Program-made: the position numbers and the translations under genes
From: Algoriphagus taiwanensis
GTDB taxonomy: Bacteria > Bacteroidota > Bacteroidia > Cytophagales > Cyclobacteriaceae
DNA: 64,000 bases
Reading direction: 5' to 3'
Assembly: GCF_036245645.1 (NCBI RefSeq)
Contig: NZ_BTPE01000004.1
Span: forward strand, 1 to 64,000
Notes under the pieces: generated by a model
What the model saw: only the letters and a program-made list of their open reading frames with translations
Told to the model about the DNA's origin: nothing
The model's database searches: none
Shown here: piece by piece, positions 1 to 9,048 of the stretch
Numbering within the stretch: the first letter of the stretch is position 1
How the letters are laid out: every line of letters begins with the position of its first letter

Positions 1-54
1 GCAGAACACAAGATATTAGATGCAGGCTGATCACTGATCACTGCATACTTACAA

Positions 55-165
55 TTTAGGCGGCCTAGCGCAGGGGTCCCACCTCTTCCCATCCCGAACA
101 GAGAAGTTAAGCCCTGCAGCGCCGATGGTACTGGGGTTACACCCGGGAGAGTAGGTCGCCGCCAC
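55..165 (+). rRNA. rrf: 5S ribosomal RNA
   Basis: The stretch carries the conserved 5S core: the CCGAACAGAGAAGTTAAG segment, the GCGCCGATGGTACTG arm and the GAGAGTAGGTCGCCGCC 3' end, and the 5' TTTAGGCGGCC pairs with that 3' end. It lies at the left edge, so it should be the last gene of an rRNA operon whose 23S gene is just outside. The ends are estimated from the terminal helix and may be off by a few bases. Confidence 0.96.
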
Positions 166-173
166 ATTATTCA

Positions 174-207
174 AACCTCAGTCATACGACTGGGGTTTTT
201 GTGTTTT
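174..207 (+). terminator. Rho-independent terminator of the rRNA operon
   Basis: A 10-bp stem (174-183 with 188-197, one G-T pair, ATAC loop) is followed by a T-rich tract. It starts 9 bases after the end of 5S rRNA, as expected for the operon terminator. The bases from here to 326 show no gene. Confidence 0.85.
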
Positions 208-326
208 AGGACCTTCAGTAGATACAGGAGACAAGAGGCAAGAGCCAAGAAGAAAGAAGTGGGAGGGTAGAATTCGTTTCTTTAATATGATCTATTTAAC
301 CTTCAAAACCCAAATTATTTTTTAAT

Positions 327-767
327 TCATATCCCAAACTGCCGAAAATGGTGCCCGATATGTTTGTGGTGAAAAATCTCCCATTCCTTATGGGTTAACA
401 AACCAAATCGAGGATGGGTGAACTCTGCCTCCGGGCTTTTCTCAAAAGTCTCTTGATAGGCTTGTATGGCCTTTTTCAATTCTCCTTTTGCGGTGTCCAA
501 GTCTGGATACCGTAAGTCCAATAACTCTGCCGGTAATCCGGGAGCCCGCACGCCTTCCGGAAATTCCATATCGGTGTACAAAAGGGCTTGTTTGGCATTT
601 AACTGCTTTTCATTTGGGATGAAATCGGGGATTTTGACCCGACCATAAGAAAGCTTGATAGTCAAAATCAAATGCTCAACCATATGCTGTGGGGTCATTA
701 TACCAAACTTAGCCAGGGAATCACTTTTTAAAGCCTGAAGACGGTGCTCAATTTTTTCTAAATCCAT
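327..767 (-). CDS. DinB-like / DUF1569 family protein
   Basis: A 146-aa soluble protein. It begins with a helix-rich stretch containing PQHMVEHL and ends with FHHKHIGHHFRQFG; this distribution of histidines resembles the metal-binding four-helix bundle of DinB/DUF1569 proteins, which bind a divalent metal and in other bacteria act as thiol-S-transferases or have unknown roles. No signal peptide is visible. It stands alone, downstream of and on the same strand as nrdA with a 75-base gap. The family assignment rests on the histidine pattern and size; the reaction is unknown. Confidence 0.7.
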   Translation of the reverse strand: MDLEKIEHRLQALKSDSLAKFGIMTPQHMVEHLILTIKLSYGRVKIPDFIPNEKQLNAKQALLYTDMEFPEGVRAPGLPAELLDLRYPDLDTAKGELKKAIQAYQETFEKSPEAEFTHPRFGLLTHKEWEIFHHKHIGHHFRQFGI

Positions 768-842
768 TTTACAATATAGGGAAACAAAAAAGCGCTTGAT
801 ACTATCAAACGCCTTTTATCCATTTTACGAACTCTAGAAAAT

Positions 843-3239
843 TTAACTTCCGCACATTTCGCAGCCTTCCGGATCATCCAGTGAGCACGCGATGGCGTCT
901 TGCTTTTGTGTTTTAATGGCTTCTACTTCATTGGCTTTTTCCACTTTGGGCTCAAGGGCCGACTTATCCAATGTAAACTTAATCGCCGAAGCAGCTGCTT
1001 GAGATCTCAGGTAGTACATACCTGTCTTTAGGCCTTTTTTCCAAGCATAGAAATGCATAGAGGTGAGCTTACCGAAGTTTGGATCTTGCATGAAGATGTT
1101 CATACTCTGTGACTGGCAGATATAGGCGCCTCGATCAGCAGCCATGTCAATGATTACTTTTTGAGATATTTCCCACACTGTCTTATACAGATCCTTGATA
1201 TTCTGTGGGATATTCGGAATATTTTGAACAGAGCCATTGGTAGAAATCAATCGGTTTCTCATGGTGTCATTCCACAAGCCTAGATTGATCAAGTCTTTCA
1301 TCAGGTGCTTATTAACCACGATAAACTCTCCAGATAGAGTTCTTCTGGTGTAGATGTTGGTGGTATAAGGCTCAAAGCACTCATTGTTACCAAGAATCTG
1401 AGAAGTAGAAGCAGTAGGCATTGGTGCCACAAGCAGAGAGTTTCTCAAGCCGTATTTCTTCACTTTCTCTTTCAGCTGATCCCAATTCCATCTTCCGGAC
1501 TTAGGAGTCACTCCCCACATGTCAAACTGAAGAACTCCTTTGGAAGCAGGACTACCATCATAGGTCTCATACGTGCCTTGTACTCTAGCCAACTCCATGG
1601 AAGTCTCCACGGCCGCATAATAAATGGTTTCAAAGATATCCTCATTGAGGCCTCGGGCTTCTACCGAATCAAATGGCATTTTGAGCATGATGAAGGCATC
1701 AGCCAAGCCCTGAATACCCAATCCGATGGGTCTGTGTCGGAAGTTGGATCTTCTTGCTTCTTCCACCGGATAGTAATTGATGTCAATTACCTTGTTCAGG
1801 TTTTTGGTAGCCACTTTGGTGATTTCATACAGCTTGGAGTGGTCGAAGAATAACTTGCCATCCGGTCCTGCTGTCACAAATTTTGGTAAAGCAATGGAAG
1901 CCAGGTTACATACAGCTACTTCATCCGGTGCTGTATATTCTATGATTTCGGTACAAAGGTTGGAAGACTTGATGGTTCCCAGATTCTGCTGATTGGATTT
2001 GCTGTTTGCTGCATCCTTGTAGAGCATGTAAGGAGTTCCTGTCTCAATCTGAGATTCCAAAACTTCAAACCAAAGTTCCTGCGCTTTGATGGTTTCTCTT
2101 GCCATGCCCTCCTTCTCATACTTTTCATACAGTCGCTCAAATTCTTCTCCGTGACAATCTGAAAGACCAGGGGCTTCATTGGGGCAGAATAGAGACCATT
2201 CTTCGTTTTTCTCCACTCGCTTCATGAACAAATCCGGAATCCACAGCGCATAGAAAAGATCTCTTGCACGCATCTCTTCTTTCCCGTGATTTCTCTTTAG
2301 CTCCAGGAAGTCTTTGATATCGGCATGCCAAGGCTCTAAGTAGATGGCAAAGCTGCCTTTTCTTTTTCCTCCTCCCTGATCTACGTAGCGTGCAGTCATG
2401 TCAAAGTTTCTCAGCATCGGCACAATTCCATTCGATACGCCATTGGTGCCTTTGATATAGCTTCCTTTGGCTCTTACATGGTGAATGGATAGCCCGATAC
2501 CTCCAGCTGATTGGGAGATTTTGGCACATTGCTTAAGCGTATCATAAATCCCATCGATACTGTCGTCCTTCATCGTGAGAAGGAAGCAAGAGGAAAGCTG
2601 AGGTTTTGGAGTACCGGCGTTGAAGAGGGTAGGAGTGGCATGGGTAAACCACTTTTCAGAAAGCAGGTTGTAGGTCTCAATGGCAGACTCAATATCCTCT
2701 CTGTGGATACCCACAGCGACTCTCATCAACATGTGCTGAGGTCTTTCGACCACCTTACCATCCAAGCGGATCAGATAGCTTCTTTCTAGCGTCTTGTAGC
2801 CAAAGTAATCGTACCCAAAATCCCTTTTGTAATCAATTGCATCATCCAGTCGGGCTGCATTCTTCTTGATGATTCCGTAGACTTCGGTATCGATCAATTG
2901 AGCATTTTCTCCTGTTTTGGGATTGATGTAGGTATATAGCCTTTTCATGGTATTGGAAAAGGACTGACTGGTTGTCTTATGAAGGTTGGATATAGCTATA
3001 CGGGCAGCCAAAATCGCATAGTCCGGATGGCGTACCGTCAGGGAAGCACAAACCTCCGCTGCCAGATTATCCAATTCTGATGTGGTCACCCCATCATAAA
3101 GGCCGTCGATGACCTTTTTTGCCACTTCAATTGGCTGAATGAATTTTGGGTCTAATTCGTAGCAAAGGTTTTCAATCCTTGCTGTGATTTTGTCGAATCT
3201 TACTGATTCTCTTCTTCCGTCTCTTTTGATTACTAACAT
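843..3239 (-). CDS. nrdA: Ribonucleoside-diphosphate reductase, alpha subunit (class Ia)
   Basis: Large subunit of aerobic ribonucleotide reductase, which makes dNDPs from NDPs in the cytoplasm. The 798 aa open with an ATP-cone (about residues 1-95) for allosteric activity control. The catalytic set is visible: Cys218 in LSSCFLL, the NLCTE group (Asn427, Cys429, Glu431), Cys444 in VAVCNLASI, the PMPTASTSQ loop, and a C-terminal CEMCGS redox pair that re-reduces the active site through thioredoxin. It follows nrdB by 43 bases on the same strand, so the order is nrdB-nrdA in one operon. Confidence 0.97.
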   Translation of the reverse strand: MLVIKRDGRRESVRFDKITARIENLCYELDPKFIQPIEVAKKVIDGLYDGVTTSELDNLAAEVCASLTVRHPDYAILAARIAISNLHKTTSQSFSNTMKRLYTYINPKTGENAQLIDTEVYGIIKKNAARLDDAIDYKRDFGYDYFGYKTLERSYLIRLDGKVVERPQHMLMRVAVGIHREDIESAIETYNLLSEKWFTHATPTLFNAGTPKPQLSSCFLLTMKDDSIDGIYDTLKQCAKISQSAGGIGLSIHHVRAKGSYIKGTNGVSNGIVPMLRNFDMTARYVDQGGGKRKGSFAIYLEPWHADIKDFLELKRNHGKEEMRARDLFYALWIPDLFMKRVEKNEEWSLFCPNEAPGLSDCHGEEFERLYEKYEKEGMARETIKAQELWFEVLESQIETGTPYMLYKDAANSKSNQQNLGTIKSSNLCTEIIEYTAPDEVAVCNLASIALPKFVTAGPDGKLFFDHSKLYEITKVATKNLNKVIDINYYPVEEARRSNFRHRPIGLGIQGLADAFIMLKMPFDSVEARGLNEDIFETIYYAAVETSMELARVQGTYETYDGSPASKGVLQFDMWGVTPKSGRWNWDQLKEKVKKYGLRNSLLVAPMPTASTSQILGNNECFEPYTTNIYTRRTLSGEFIVVNKHLMKDLINLGLWNDTMRNRLISTNGSVQNIPNIPQNIKDLYKTVWEISQKVIIDMAADRGAYICQSQSMNIFMQDPNFGKLTSMHFYAWKKGLKTGMYYLRSQAAASAIKFTLDKSALEPKVEKANEVEAIKTQKQDAIACSLDDPEGCEMCGS

Positions 3240-3282
3240 ATGCAGGCGATTTTAGGATGGTTGGTGGTAGAAAAGTGGGGTA

Positions 3283-4263
3283 TTAAAAGTCCTCCTCAAT
3301 GGAGAATCGTGCAGCGCTCTCGGCAGGCTCTGTGGATTTCATGACTCCTGCTTTCTGATAATCTCCAACTCTTTTCTCAAAGAAGTTAGTCTTACCCTGC
3401 AGGGAGATCATTTCCATGAAGTCAAATGGATTGGTGCTGTTCCAGACTTTTTCGCAGCCCAATTCCATCAACAAGCGATCAGCCACAAACTCGATGTATT
3501 GACACATCAGGTCTGCATTCATTCCGATCAATCGTACAGGAAGAGCATCGGTTACAAATTCTTTTTCGATGGCCACTGCGTCCATGATGATTTCCCGTAC
3601 GGTGTCTTTTGGTAGCTGATTGATCACATGCTTGGTATAGAGATGGCAGGCAAAGTCGCAGTGCAATCCCTCATCTCTTGAGATCAATTCATTGGAGAAG
3701 GTCAAGCCAGGCATCAAGCCTCTTTTCTTCAGCCAGAAGATGGAGCAGAAAGAGCCGGAAAAGAAGATTCCTTCTACCGCAGCAAAGGCAATTAATCTTT
3801 CCTGGAAGTTGCCATTATCGATCCATCGCAGTGCCCAGTCTGCTTTTTTCTTTACACAATCAATATGCTCAATGGCATTGAGGAGCTTGTCTCTTTCTGC
3901 AGCATCTTTGATATAAGTATCGATCAATAAGGAGTAGGTCTCGGAGTGGATGTTTTCCATGGCAATCTGGAAGCCGTAGAAAAACTTGGCCTCGGTGTAC
4001 TGAACCTCAGCTACGAAATGCTCTGCTAGGTTTTCGTTGACGATTCCGTCGGAAGCTGCGAAGAAGGCCAAGACATGAGAAATAAAGTGTCGCTCTCCGT
4101 CGTTCAGGTTTTTCCAGTCGGTCAAGTCCTGACTCAAATCAATCTCCTCTGCTGTCCAAAAACTTGCTTCAGCCTTTTTATAAAACTGCCATATGTCGGC
4201 ATGCTGAATTGGGAATAGGACAAATCTGTTTTTGTTCTCTTGTAAAATGGGTTCTTGCTGCAT
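3283..4263 (-). CDS. nrdB: Ribonucleoside-diphosphate reductase, beta subunit (class Ia)
   Basis: Small subunit (326 aa) that carries the di-iron centre and tyrosyl radical used by NrdA. Carboxylate/histidine ligand motifs are visible (EAKFFYGF, ENIHSETYS, EGIFFSGSF, DEGLHCDF), and the tyrosine of ENIHSETYS is the expected radical site, making this class Ia rather than a tyrosine-less variant. The frame stays open 33 codons further upstream, but I chose the ATG at 4263 because MQQEPIL begins family-like sequence and a purine-rich AGAGAGAAAG lies just before it. First gene of the nrdBA operon; about 700 bases of AT-rich DNA lie upstream. Confidence 0.96.
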   Translation of the reverse strand: MQQEPILQENKNRFVLFPIQHADIWQFYKKAEASFWTAEEIDLSQDLTDWKNLNDGERHFISHVLAFFAASDGIVNENLAEHFVAEVQYTEAKFFYGFQIAMENIHSETYSLLIDTYIKDAAERDKLLNAIEHIDCVKKKADWALRWIDNGNFQERLIAFAAVEGIFFSGSFCSIFWLKKRGLMPGLTFSNELISRDEGLHCDFACHLYTKHVINQLPKDTVREIIMDAVAIEKEFVTDALPVRLIGMNADLMCQYIEFVADRLLMELGCEKVWNSTNPFDFMEMISLQGKTNFFEKRVGDYQKAGVMKSTEPAESAARFSIEEDF

Positions 4264-4424
4264 CTTTCTCTCTGGTTTTAATGTAAACAAATGGGCTTCA
4301 AACTCTCCTTTGGCTGGGCTGCTGATAGCAAAGGCTGCCTTTTCAGAACAGCCTATGAACAAATATGTAAAGCAAAATGATAAAAAAAAAATCCCTAAAC
4401 AGGTACTTTAATCACTTTTTTGAC

Positions 4425-4589
4425 CTTAAGTCAGAAAATGTATATAGATCATTAAATCAGTATTTTATGTGTTCTTAAGTCAAGTTAAAAATCAATCAAA
4501 TAGGCCCATATCCGACGTTTGAAATATTTTCAACAAATTCAAAAAAGTTTTCCACAAGAAAATGTGACTAAAATTTTGAACTTAAGTCA
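4425..4589 (-). promoter_or_regulatory. Three CTTAAGTCA repeats upstream of nrdB
   Basis: The 9-mer CTTAAGTCA occurs at 4425-4433, 4474-4482 and 4581-4589, all in the same orientation, in otherwise AT-rich DNA 160-330 bases upstream of nrdB. Two copies are preceded by TTTTGA and followed by TCA, giving an imperfect inverted repeat (TTTTGA-N7-TCAAAA in the third copy). They may be sites for a regulator of the nrd operon; this is inference from position and repetition only. No canonical NrdR box was recognised. Confidence 0.4.
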
Positions 4590-4700
4590 AAAAGAATTGC
4601 CCTGTTTTACCAAGTGGTTCGCCAATAGCTTGGCTTTTTCAAGCTGTTCATTTTCAGGGTAAATGCCAGATTCCGCTTGGGAATAGTGAATATACCCCAT
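4587..4700 (-). CDS. Possible 37-aa small ORF upstream of nrdB
   Basis: ATG at 4700 to TGA at 4587 encodes 37 residues, beginning MGYIHYSQAESG and containing the helix-like segment ENEQLEKAKLLANHL. It has no rare-looking codons, lies in the same direction as nrdB, and an in-frame stop sits 30 bases before the ATG. There is no Shine-Dalgarno sequence, which is not unusual in Bacteroidota. Its stop codon overlaps the third CTTAAGTCA copy. It could be a real short peptide, an upstream leader ORF or chance; no family was recognised. Confidence 0.35.
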   Translation of the reverse strand: MGYIHYSQAESGIYPENEQLEKAKLLANHLVKQGNSF

Positions 4701-4898
4701 GATTGACAGGAGGGAAAGATGGTGTTTTTAATCTGCTTTTTGTCAAGGATAGTTGAACTTCTCACCCCTCATTATGTGGAAATTGGAGGAGGGATATCTT
4801 TTTGGTTCCACTATTATATAAAGGATGAAGGATCCCAACCTAGGTTATATTCGTTTTCTTTACTTTTCTGCACAGAGATTCCCTTTTCATTTTTGGAC

Positions 4899-4934
4899 TT
4901 TGGTTTTTTGTTCCAAATGTATTCCCTATATTTG
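4899..4934 (+). promoter_or_regulatory. Bacteroidota-type promoter of rplU-rpmA
   Basis: TATATTTG at 4927-4934 matches the Bacteroidota -7 consensus TAnnTTTG, with a TTTG at 4899-4902 as a possible -33 element (spacing 24, slightly long). Transcription would start near 4941, about 20 bases before the rplU ATG. Confidence 0.55.
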
Positions 4935-4962
4935 CACTCCGATTTCGATAAATCAATTCTCA

Positions 4963-5274
4963 ATGTACGCAATTGTAAACATCGCAGGAAAGCAGTTCAA
5001 AGTAACAAAAGATCAGTTCGTCTACGCTCCCAAGCTGGATGGCGAAGCTGGCGCTTCCGTGGAATTCGACCAGGTCTTGTTGGCAGAAGCTGACGGCGCT
5101 GTGTCTGTAGGCGCTCCTACTCTAGCTGGAGCAAAGGTATCCGGGAAAATCCTGGATCATGTCAAAGGTGACAAAGTGATTATCTTCAAAAAGAAGCGAA
5201 GAAAAGGCTACAAAAAGAAGAACGGTCACAGACAAGACTTCACCAAAGTATTGATCGAAAACATTTCACTCTGA
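4963..5274 (+). CDS. rplU: 50S ribosomal protein L21
   Basis: 103-aa ribosomal protein L21, which binds 23S rRNA in the large subunit. It opens MYAIVNIAGKQFKV, the family signature, and has the basic stretch KKKRRKGYKKKNGHRQ near the C-terminus. The frame is open further upstream, but the ATG at 4963 is chosen because homologues start at this MYAIV motif and the promoter-like box at 4927 lies before it. rpmA follows after 36 bases, the usual L21-L27 pairing. Confidence 0.97.
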   Translation: MYAIVNIAGKQFKVTKDQFVYAPKLDGEAGASVEFDQVLLAEADGAVSVGAPTLAGAKVSGKILDHVKGDKVIIFKKKRRKGYKKKNGHRQDFTKVLIENISL

Positions 5275-5310
5275 AATTTTCCATCCGGAAATTCATAAAC
5301 GTACAAAACC

Positions 5311-5571
5311 ATGGCACACAAAAAAGGTGTAGGTAGTTCCAAAAACGGTCGTGAATCACATTCCAAAAGATTGGGTGTGAAAAAATTTGGCGGTGAAGTA
5401 GTAATCGCCGGTAATATCATCGTAAGACAAAGAGGCACCAAGCATCATGCTGGACTCAATGTAGGTGTTGGCAAAGACCACACCTTGTTTGCACTTTCTG
5501 ACGGAGTGGTAGCATTCAAGAAGAAAGCAGACGGCAAGTCTTACGTAAGTGTAGAGCCTGTTCAGGCCTAA
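5311..5571 (+). CDS. rpmA: 50S ribosomal protein L27
   Basis: 86-aa ribosomal protein L27, whose N-terminal tail reaches the peptidyl-transferase centre. The start MAHKKGVGSSKNGRES is the family signature and needs no N-terminal cleavage, unlike the Firmicutes form. Second gene of the rplU-rpmA operon; a strong terminator follows 22 bases after the stop. Confidence 0.98.
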   Translation: MAHKKGVGSSKNGRESHSKRLGVKKFGGEVVIAGNIIVRQRGTKHHAGLNVGVGKDHTLFALSDGVVAFKKKADGKSYVSVEPVQA

Positions 5572-5593
5572 GACCTACCTCAATGAAACGCTA

Positions 5594-5621
5594 AACCTCT
5601 TCCAACGAAGAGGTTTTTTTT
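5594..5621 (+). terminator. Rho-independent terminator after rpmA
   Basis: A perfect 9-bp stem AACCTCTTC/GAAGAGGTT (5594-5602 with 5607-5615) with a CAAC loop runs into a tract of Ts. Confidence 0.9.
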
Positions 5622-5718
5622 GTGCCTACCCGAATTTTTCCACCATTGGTCAAGAAAAAAGTGATTTTTCCATGATTCCTCCTAACTTTTGAATTGAATC
5701 AACACCAACCAACATTAG

Positions 5719-8700
5719 ATGAAGATGATCACTAGATTTTCCTGGTCAGGGCTTGTCTTGCTCCTGACTCTTGCCGGGAATCTGCTCTTTGCGCAGCAAG
5801 TCCCCGATCCCAAAGTGTATGATGCCGTCCAGTGGCGCCTGATTGGTCCCTTCCGGGGAGGAAGAGCCGATGGGGTGACCGGAGTAAATGGCAGTGACAA
5901 GACCTATTACTTTGCTTCCACCGGAGGCGGAATCTGGAAAACCACCAATGCAGGACAAACCTGGAAATCTGTTTCCGACGGCTTTTTCGGTGGCTCCATG
6001 GGTGCCGTGGCTGTAGCCGAGAGTGACACCTCCATTGTCTATGCCGGAGGAGGAGAGAAAACCGTCCGAGGCAATGTCTCTTTTGGTTACGGGATGTGGA
6101 AAAGTACCGATGCCGGAAAAACCTGGTCTCAGGCCGGGCTTGAGAAAAGCCGATTTATTTCCAGACTTCGGATTCATCCTACCAACCCTGACGTGGTCTA
6201 TGCCGCGGTTTTGGGAGATATCTTTCAGCCTACCGAGATGCGAGGGGTTTACAAAACCACTGATGGAGGGAAAAACTGGGAGAAAATCCTATACACGAAT
6301 GAACAAGCCGGTGCTGTGGATTTAATCCTCGATCCAAATAATCCAGAGACCATCTATGCCACCACTTGGGAAATCAAACGAACTCCCTACAGTCTGGAAA
6401 GTGGTGGCCCGGGTTCCAAAATGTTCAAATCCACTGATGGTGGTAAAAACTGGGAGGAACTATCCGCAAAGGAAACCTTCCCTCAAGGAGTCCTGGGAAT
6501 CATGGGAATTACCGTTTCTCCCAAAAACTCTAACCGACTCTACGCCATCATCGAAAATGACAATGGTGGGGTATTTACCTCCAAAGACGCAGGACAAACC
6601 TGGGAGAAAGTCAACGAAGACCGAAGCCTTCGTCAGCGAGCTTGGTACTATTCCCGAATCTATGCAGATACTCAGGATGAGGAAACTGTCTACGTACTCA
6701 ATGTGAGCTATCACAAATCCACCGATGGGGGCAAAACCTTCAAAGGCGCTAACGCTCCTCATGGAGACCATCATGACTTGTGGATCGATCCTGCCAACAA
6801 TCAGCGAATGATCATCGCCGATGACGGTGGGGCTCAGGTGTCCGAGGACGGAGGTGCCAACTGGACTACCTATATGAATCAGCCAACTTCTCAGTTTTAC
6901 CGGGTGACCACCGACAATAGCTTTCCTTACCGCATTTATGGTGCACAGCAGGACAACTCTACCGTCCGAATCCGTCACCGAAATGATGGAGGAGCGATTA
7001 CAGAAGATGATTGGCAGCCTACTGCCGGTGGGGAATCCGGATGGATTGCTCCTGATCCCTTGGATAATGACATAGTTTTTGGAGGGTCTTATGGAGGTCT
7101 ATTGACCTGGGAAAATCACAGAAACGGAACTTCGCGTACAGTCAACGTTTGGCCGGATAACCCGATGGGTCATGGTGCAGAAGGTATGAAGTACCGATTC
7201 CAGTGGAATTTCCCGATCTTCTTTTCCCCTCACAATCCCAAACTCCTCTACACCACAAGTAATCAGTTTCACCGATCTACGGATTATGGACAAAGCTGGG
7301 AAGTATTTTCTCCTGACCTGACCCGAAATGATAAAAGCAAACTCGGTCCCTCAGGTGGTCCGATCACCAAAGACAATACCTCGGTAGAATACTATGCGAC
7401 CATATTCACTGCCGCTGAGTCTCCTTTAAAGCAAGGAGTGATCTGGGCGGGTTCGGATGATGGACTCGTTCACGTGACTACTGACAATGGTGTAACCTGG
7501 CAAAATGTAACTCCGAAAGACATGCCCGAGTGGCTTCAGATCAACTCCATCGAAGCCAGTCCATTCGATGCTGGAGAAGCATATTTCGCAGCTACTGGAT
7601 ACAAAATGGGGAATTACCAGCCTTATCTCTACAAGACTACCGATTATGGAAAAACCTGGACAAAGATCGTTTCCGGAATCGATCCGGAGCATTTCACCCG
7701 AGTGGTGAGAGCCGATCCGGTCAAAAGAGGAATGCTCTATGCCGGTACCGAAACCGCCATGTATTACTCCAAGGACGACGGAGCGAGTTGGCATTCGCTG
7801 CAATTGAATCTGCCGATCGTGCCGATCACAGATCTGACTATCAAAGAAAATAATCTGATCGCAGCTACTCAGGGCCGGTCTTTCTGGATCATAGATGATC
7901 TGACGGTATTGCATCAAGCCGAACCGGGAATCGAAAACAAGGCTTTCCATCTCTACAAGCCTCAGGATTCCTACCGAATGGATGGCATGAAAAGAAGCAG
8001 TCTGACCAATGGAACCAATCGTCCGGGAGGGGTTTTGGTGTATTACTTCCTGAAGGAAAAACCTGCTGATGAGCTGAAAATCGAATTCTTCAATGACAAA
8101 AATGAGCGTATCCGCTGGTTCTCTACCAAAGGTGTAAATGGGGATACACTCAAAGTGAAGCCCGGAGCAGGTGAATTCAACTGGAACCTGAGAGTGGAAA
8201 ATGCAGAAGGCTTTGACGGATTGATTATGTGGGCAGCCAACCTTCGCGGTCCCAAGGTGGTTCCGGGAACTTACAAAGTGAAAATGACCGTAGATGGTCA
8301 GGCGCAGGAGCAAATCTTCAAAGTATTGGCTGATCCTCGCTATGAATCCACTCAGGCAGAATTGGAAGAGCAATTCGCGTTCTTGATGGCTGTTCGGGAC
8401 AAAATCACCGAAACCCATCAGACCATCAAGCTGATTCGGGCCTATCGATCCGAGCTGGATTCGCTTTCTACCAAACCCGATAATCTAGACCAAATCAAAG
8501 CTGAAATGCAGGAAATCGAGGAGACCCTCTATCAGACCAAAAACCGAAGTGGTCAAGATCCGCTTAACTATCCGATTCGGCTCAATAACAAACTGGCTCA
8601 CCTGAGCAGTGTGGTTGGTAATGGAGATTACAAGCCAACGGATCAGTCTGAGGCGGTGAGAAAAGAGCTCACCGAGCAAATTGATGTGCAGCTCGCCCGA

Positions 8701-8781
8701 TTCCGAAAACTGGAGCGGGAGCAGATTTCCCGACTGCTCAATATCGAGGAAATGAAAACCAAGTTAGAAATCAAAAAGTAA
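5719..8781 (+). CDS. Secreted VPS10/BNR-repeat (sortilin-like propeller) protein
   Basis: A 1020-aa exported protein with a signal peptide (about residues 1-26, ending LLFAQ). The mature part starts with VQWRLIGPFRGGRADGVTGV-type sequence and carries at least nine Asp-box/BNR repeats (S/T-x-D-x-G-x-T/N-W, for example TTDGGKNWE and STDYGQSWE) across about residues 55-690, forming one or two beta-propellers. A C-terminal domain of about 200 residues rich in charged helices follows. Bacteroidota homologues are often labelled glycosyl hydrolase, but I see no catalytic motif, so the activity is unknown. Single-gene unit with its own terminator. The ATG at 5725 is an equally possible start. Confidence 0.85.
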   Translation: MKMITRFSWSGLVLLLTLAGNLLFAQQVPDPKVYDAVQWRLIGPFRGGRADGVTGVNGSDKTYYFASTGGGIWKTTNAGQTWKSVSDGFFGGSMGAVAVAESDTSIVYAGGGEKTVRGNVSFGYGMWKSTDAGKTWSQAGLEKSRFISRLRIHPTNPDVVYAAVLGDIFQPTEMRGVYKTTDGGKNWEKILYTNEQAGAVDLILDPNNPETIYATTWEIKRTPYSLESGGPGSKMFKSTDGGKNWEELSAKETFPQGVLGIMGITVSPKNSNRLYAIIENDNGGVFTSKDAGQTWEKVNEDRSLRQRAWYYSRIYADTQDEETVYVLNVSYHKSTDGGKTFKGANAPHGDHHDLWIDPANNQRMIIADDGGAQVSEDGGANWTTYMNQPTSQFYRVTTDNSFPYRIYGAQQDNSTVRIRHRNDGGAITEDDWQPTAGGESGWIAPDPLDNDIVFGGSYGGLLTWENHRNGTSRTVNVWPDNPMGHGAEGMKYRFQWNFPIFFSPHNPKLLYTTSNQFHRSTDYGQSWEVFSPDLTRNDKSKLGPSGGPITKDNTSVEYYATIFTAAESPLKQGVIWAGSDDGLVHVTTDNGVTWQNVTPKDMPEWLQINSIEASPFDAGEAYFAATGYKMGNYQPYLYKTTDYGKTWTKIVSGIDPEHFTRVVRADPVKRGMLYAGTETAMYYSKDDGASWHSLQLNLPIVPITDLTIKENNLIAATQGRSFWIIDDLTVLHQAEPGIENKAFHLYKPQDSYRMDGMKRSSLTNGTNRPGGVLVYYFLKEKPADELKIEFFNDKNERIRWFSTKGVNGDTLKVKPGAGEFNWNLRVENAEGFDGLIMWAANLRGPKVVPGTYKVKMTVDGQAQEQIFKVLADPRYESTQAELEEQFAFLMAVRDKITETHQTIKLIRAYRSELDSLSTKPDNLDQIKAEMQEIEETLYQTKNRSGQDPLNYPIRLNNKLAHLSSVVGNGDYKPTDQSEAVRKELTEQIDVQLARFRKLEREQISRLLNIEEMKTKLEIKK

Positions 8782-8788
8782 TGAAAAA

Positions 8789-8820
8789 GGCCTCTAGAGT
8801 GATCTGGAGGCCATTTTTTT
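8789..8820 (+). terminator. Rho-independent terminator
   Basis: A 10-bp stem (8789-8798 with 8803-8812, one T-G pair) with a GTGA loop is followed by seven Ts. Its sequence is very similar to the terminator at 54132-54160 (shared core GCCTC-GAG-TGATC-GAGGC). Confidence 0.88.
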
Positions 8821-8827
8821 GATAATC

Positions 8828-8860
8828 AGACCTGGCAGGATTCGAAAACCTGCCAGGTCT
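8828..8860. repeat. Perfect 12-bp palindrome, REP-like
   Basis: AGACCTGGCAGG (8828-8839) and its exact complement (8849-8860) flank a 9-base loop. It sits directly behind the preceding terminator and four bases before the duplicated rhomboid 3' end. Such CCTGCCAGGT palindromes are, from memory, scattered in Cytophagales and Flavobacteria genomes; copy number here cannot be judged. Confidence 0.6.
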
Positions 8861-8866
8861 TTGTTT

Positions 8867-8923
8867 CTAAAACACCCTAAACCCCTTTATCTGCTCCAAA
8901 AATATCATCGGATAAGACGGAGA
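8867..8923 (-). pseudogene. Remnant: duplicated 3' end of a rhomboid gene
   Basis: Read on the minus strand this codes for 18 residues ending FLEQIKGFRVF-stop, identical over the last 11 residues and the stop to the C-terminus of the rhomboid at 9859-10488. At DNA level 8864-8910 matches 9856-9902 at 42 of 47 positions. Both differences inside the 11-codon match are synonymous (TTA/TTG, ATT/ATA), so both copies probably were once translated. No open frame continues upstream, so only a tail is left. Confidence 0.8.
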
Positions 8924-9048
8924 AATAAATTAATGATAATAAAGGCGATGTAAATCTATTTCTATCTTTTAAAGATTAGGTAGACTAATAGTTGTTTATT
9001 ATGTTTATTAAGGTGAAAGTAACTTACCTGTATATAAAAACTTAGCCC

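Noticed and set aside
4380..4480. Possible NrdR box upstream of nrdB
   Set aside because: TATATAGAT-type bases near 4441 do not form the paired ACACTATATATNGTGT-like box, and no second site in the usual spacing is seen.
4719..5093. 124-aa plus-strand frame running into rplU
   Set aside because: It is out of frame with rplU, covers the promoter-like box and has no family features.
7426..8418. 330-aa minus-strand frame opposite the BNR protein
   Set aside because: It lies wholly antisense to a well-supported gene, has no signal or family motif, and is explained by codon bias of the sense strand.
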